NCBI GenBank assembly: GCA_016203375.1
Contig: JACQMX010000110.1
Location: 1 to 7,107, forward strand
Length of the DNA stretch: 7,107 nucleotides
Direction of reading: 5' to 3'
Source of the DNA: Candidatus Woesearchaeota archaeon
GTDB lineage: Archaea; Nanobdellota; Nanobdellia; Woesearchaeales; UBA12501
Each line of letters starts with the position of its first letter. Position 1 is the first letter of the stretch. Shown here piece by piece: positions 5,302-7,107 of this stretch. Position numbers and translations under genes: made by a program. The notes under the pieces were generated by a model. That model was not told where the DNA came from and did no database searches. It saw nothing but the letters and a program-made list of their open reading frames with translations.

Positions 5302-5974
5302 GCTCTTTACCAAAGCGCAGGGTAAAATAGAGCCGTCCAAGAGATCCTAGCGTATATGCATGCGGCGTAGGCGTTGGATACTGTTCATCCATGATTCCTA
5401 ACAGCCGTTCATACTGCGCAGCGTTCTGGAGGTACCCGCATTCTCGAAACACATCTGCCACGTGCGCCATAAAAAATTTTCTATCGCGCATCATTGCTTC
5501 ACTATCTTCACAAGGATGATCATGTTCCAGATCATATAAGAGAATACCATTTTTTGTGATCCGAAAATTTTCTAAATATGGATCGCCATGCGGCATGATT
5601 CTGTTGAATTCTCGCAATGCTGCAGCACATTTGCCTACAAGGGTAAATGCGTCATCTGCAGATATACCAGAACGAAGTTTGTCTTCAACAGTCACAAAAT
5701 CATGTTCAAGCGTCATCATAACAAAAGGCCCGTAATCATCTGGCACGAAATCTCGATATTTGACGCCAAGCTCTAGACCAGCGGCTTGTGCTATGTCAGC
5801 TTTTCTCTCTTCTGTTCGATAACGGTACTCGCCAATTAATGCAAAAGGATATCGAAGTCCGCATGCAGCTTGGCCTATGACCGGCCATGGCAGGTCTCGA
5901 TAACGCTTGACCATCATACCATGTTCCGGATACGGCACAAGAACATTCGTTCGACGCGCCTTTGGAGATAACAT
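5240..5974 (-). CDS. Bud32/Kdo-kinase-like small protein kinase-fold protein
   Basis: A 244-residue protein with the marks of a minimal kinase fold. From the ATG at 5974: a candidate ATP-binding Lys23 in MMVKRY; an acidic helix (YRTEERKADI, Glu55 or Glu56) as the likely Lys partner; the catalytic loop HGDPYLENF with Asp131 and Asn136; and a metal-binding YDLEHD with Asp148 in place of DFG. The HGDxxxxN plus DxE pattern is shared by Bud32, Kdo kinase and aminoglycoside phosphotransferase relatives. The glycine-rich loop is short or degenerate (PYPEHG). It is not confidently Bud32 of the KEOPS complex, since no Kae1 gene is nearby and the usual C-terminal tail is absent; the substrate is unknown. 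ATG 5974 was preferred over the TTG three codons upstream because it matches the TATA spacing. The last 62 bases overlap the convergent gene. Confidence 0.75.
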   Translation of the reverse strand: MLSPKARRTNVLVPYPEHGMMVKRYRDLPWPVIGQAACGLRYPFALIGEYRYRTEERKADIAQAAGLELGVKYRDFVPDDYGPFVMMTLEHDFVTVEDKLRSGISADDAFTLVGKCAAALREFNRIMPHGDPYLENFRITKNGILLYDLEHDHPCEDSEAMMRDRKFFMAHVADVFRECGYLQNAAQYERLLGIMDEQYPTPTPHAYTLGSLGRLYFTLRFGKELMQPSPEAHEASARNDLPSP

Positions 5975-5994
5975 TGCCAGCAAGAGCAGCGTGC

Positions 5995-6002
5995 TATTTA
6001 AA
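5995..6002 (-). promoter_or_regulatory. TATA box for the kinase-like gene
   Basis: The minus strand reads TTTAAATA, centred 24.5 bases before the ATG at 5974. This predicts leaderless or nearly leaderless transcription, independent of the upstream PhoU-like gene. Confidence 0.65.
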
Positions 6003-6015
6003 AAGATTTAGAAAG

Positions 6016-6034
6016 AAAAAGGCAGCGGAAAAAA
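6016..6034 (-). terminator. U-rich terminator after the PhoU-like gene
   Basis: Reading the minus strand past the stop codon at 6045-6047, a T6 run (6029-6034) and a T5 run (6016-6020) occur within 30 bases and before the kinase TATA box. This pattern fits an archaeal U-tract terminator and separates the two genes transcriptionally. Confidence 0.5.
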
Positions 6035-6044
6035 GTATCGGCGC

Positions 6045-7025
6045 CTACACGTTCGTTGGTATTGTAAATGGATTCTCTTCCATCCCAATGACCCCGCGCG
6101 AAATATTCTTAATTGCAGTTCGCATGCTCTTAAAGTGCTCAATAATGCGCGATGTGTCCACCGGATCATTCCTGCGCTTGTATGCGGAGCACACATCAAT
6201 GATATCCTTATTCGTTATTTCGATCTGGCAAGCAAGGAGGATATCCTTTTTGTAGTACGCTTTCATTGCATTGAGGTAATCGTTCATGAGATGCTTGTAG
6301 ATTTCTGAAAGCTCTTTCTTCTCTTCGGTGGTAAGCGCGGTGGCGTTACGGATATGTCGCGCAATGCGCTTGGTTTGATCGCCAATTTTCTCGATGCGCA
6401 GGATGATGTCTCTGCTATACATCAGCTCTAGATTACTCATGGCAAGATGCTTGGCCAGCTTTGAGTTAGCCATTGCTGCGCGTATAACGCGAAACGCGAG
6501 AAAGACGAGCCTATTTACGTCCAGGTCACGCTCATAGATGCTCTCGAAATGGTCATTGTTAAAGCAGTCAATGGAATCGATAATCATGGATCTCGTAATG
6601 TTATCCATCCGTCGTATTAAGGTGCGGATGGATATCTCCTTAAGATTGAGAAGGTCCTTCGCAGTGATCTTGGTTGCTGTTTGCTGGATGATTTCCAATC
6701 CAGTCAGGTTGCGGATAATACTTTTAACCTGCGGCGCGTTTTTCTCTAGCTGTTTTCCTGCGATATCAATGATATCATAATTGTTGAGATACGCGGAAAC
6801 AATCTCTGTTCGTATAAGGCGAAGGTCCTTGTTGTCTACCTCTATCAAAATGCGTTTTGGTTCTTCTGGCTTTGCGTCACCGCTTAGCGAAAGGATAAGT
6901 TCATCTTTTCGATCTTCTATATGAACTAGGTCGCCTTTCTTGACTTTGTTTTCCCGTATCCATGTTTTTGGAACTGATACTACAAAAGAAGAAGTACCAA
7001 AAGAGATGATTCTTCTCGTTTCCAT
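6045..7025 (-). CDS. AbrB/SpoVT-domain PhoU-like regulator
   Basis: A complete 326-residue protein of the archaeal type in which a swapped-hairpin AbrB/SpoVT DNA-binding domain precedes a PhoU helical bundle. Residues 1-47 (METRRIISFGTSSFVVSVPK, then KVKKGDLVHI) are the AbrB domain. A linker of about 70 residues follows, and from about 125 onward the protein is helical with two PhoU signature regions, ERDLDVNRLVFLAFR and RIEKIGDQTKRIARHIRN. PhoU proteins restrain phosphate uptake and bind metal clusters through acidic helix motifs; with a DNA-binding domain attached, this one is probably a phosphate-responsive or related transcriptional regulator. No pst or phosphate-permease gene is adjacent, so its target is unknown. 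The ATG at 7025 is preceded by GGGGGTG seven bases upstream. Its promoter carries dyads that could allow autoregulation. Confidence 0.9.
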   Translation of the reverse strand: METRRIISFGTSSFVVSVPKTWIRENKVKKGDLVHIEDRKDELILSLSGDAKPEEPKRILIEVDNKDLRLIRTEIVSAYLNNYDIIDIAGKQLEKNAPQVKSIIRNLTGLEIIQQTATKITAKDLLNLKEISIRTLIRRMDNITRSMIIDSIDCFNNDHFESIYERDLDVNRLVFLAFRVIRAAMANSKLAKHLAMSNLELMYSRDIILRIEKIGDQTKRIARHIRNATALTTEEKKELSEIYKHLMNDYLNAMKAYYKKDILLACQIEITNKDIIDVCSAYKRRNDPVDTSRIIEHFKSMRTAIKNISRGVIGMEENPFTIPTNV

Positions 7026-7052
7026 TTCCTACACCCCCACTATTCACATAGA

Positions 7053-7071
7053 CGCATATACGAGCTATGCG
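7053..7071. promoter_or_regulatory. Dyad between TATA box and start of PhoU-like gene
   Basis: CGCATA (7053-7058) and TATGCG (7066-7071) form a 6-bp inverted repeat with a 7-base spacer, placed over the predicted transcription start near 7052. A dimeric regulator binding here would block initiation. The AbrB domain of the gene itself is a candidate binder. Confidence 0.4.
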
Positions 7072-7074
7072 ATC

Positions 7075-7082
7075 ATATATAG
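7075..7082 (-). promoter_or_regulatory. Candidate TATA box for PhoU-like gene
   Basis: The minus strand reads CTATATAT. A start near 7052 would give a leader of about 27 bases that contains the GGGGGTG ribosome binding site. Several overlapping TATA-like words in this AT-rich tract make the exact box uncertain. Confidence 0.45.
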
Positions 7083-7101
7083 TATATACTAAAAGTATAT
7101 A
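7080..7101. repeat. 12-bp palindrome and 13-base-period repeat
   Basis: TAGTATATACTA (7080-7091) is a perfect palindrome, and AGTATATA occurs at 7081-7088 and again at 7094-7101. It overlaps the candidate TATA box and could be an operator, though low-complexity AT sequence produces such words easily. Confidence 0.35.
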
Positions 7102-7107
7102 TTAATA

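Noticed and set aside
5975..6044. Operon between the PhoU-like and kinase-like genes
   Set aside because: They share a strand, but a T6/T5 terminator and a separate TATA box lie in the 70-base gap.

Overview
The window reads as a piece of an archaeal chromosome. The support is: (i) archaeal TATA boxes (TTTATATA or TTTAAATA) lie about 25-27 bases upstream of three start codons, implying leaderless mRNAs; other genes carry GGTG/GGAGG-type ribosome binding sites; (ii) one gene encodes an AbrB-type DNA-binding domain fused to a PhoU domain, an architecture typical of archaea; (iii) the proteins include two lipoprotein-like surface proteins, a small Bud32-like kinase and several unrecognised helical proteins. 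The mix suggests an uncultured lineage, possibly DPANN, but the exact placement is inference. No rRNA, tRNA, CRISPR array or intact transposase gene was seen.

Layout. Bases 1-1214 (minus strand) hold a two-gene operon: a 99-residue protein followed by a long coiled-coil-like protein that runs off the left edge. It faces a plus-strand gene for a lipoprotein with an acidic Pro/Thr/Glu-rich linker (1410-2177). Next comes a leader (about 2217-2303) with two tiny upstream reading frames, then a complete diaminopimelate decarboxylase-family gene (2304-3593). Bases 3594-3929 hold no credible gene but are packed with inverted repeats: three long stems enclosing further hairpins. A second lipoprotein gene (3930 to about 4580, minus) and a helical protein gene (4681-5301, plus) diverge from a promoter region of about 95 bases. 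The helical gene runs 62 bases into the 3' end of a convergent kinase-like gene (5240-5974, minus). Upstream of the kinase on the same strand is the AbrB-PhoU gene (6045-7025), with an AT-rich, palindrome-rich promoter at the right edge.

How they fit together. Most genes appear to be independent transcription units with their own TATA boxes; only the two leftmost genes clearly share an operon. The decarboxylase would perform the last step of the DAP lysine pathway, but no other lysine gene is present. The PhoU-like regulator has no phosphate transporter genes next to it. The items most worth a second look are the structured intergenic block at 3622-3885 and the decarboxylase leader, whose first mini-frame ends in two lysine codons.
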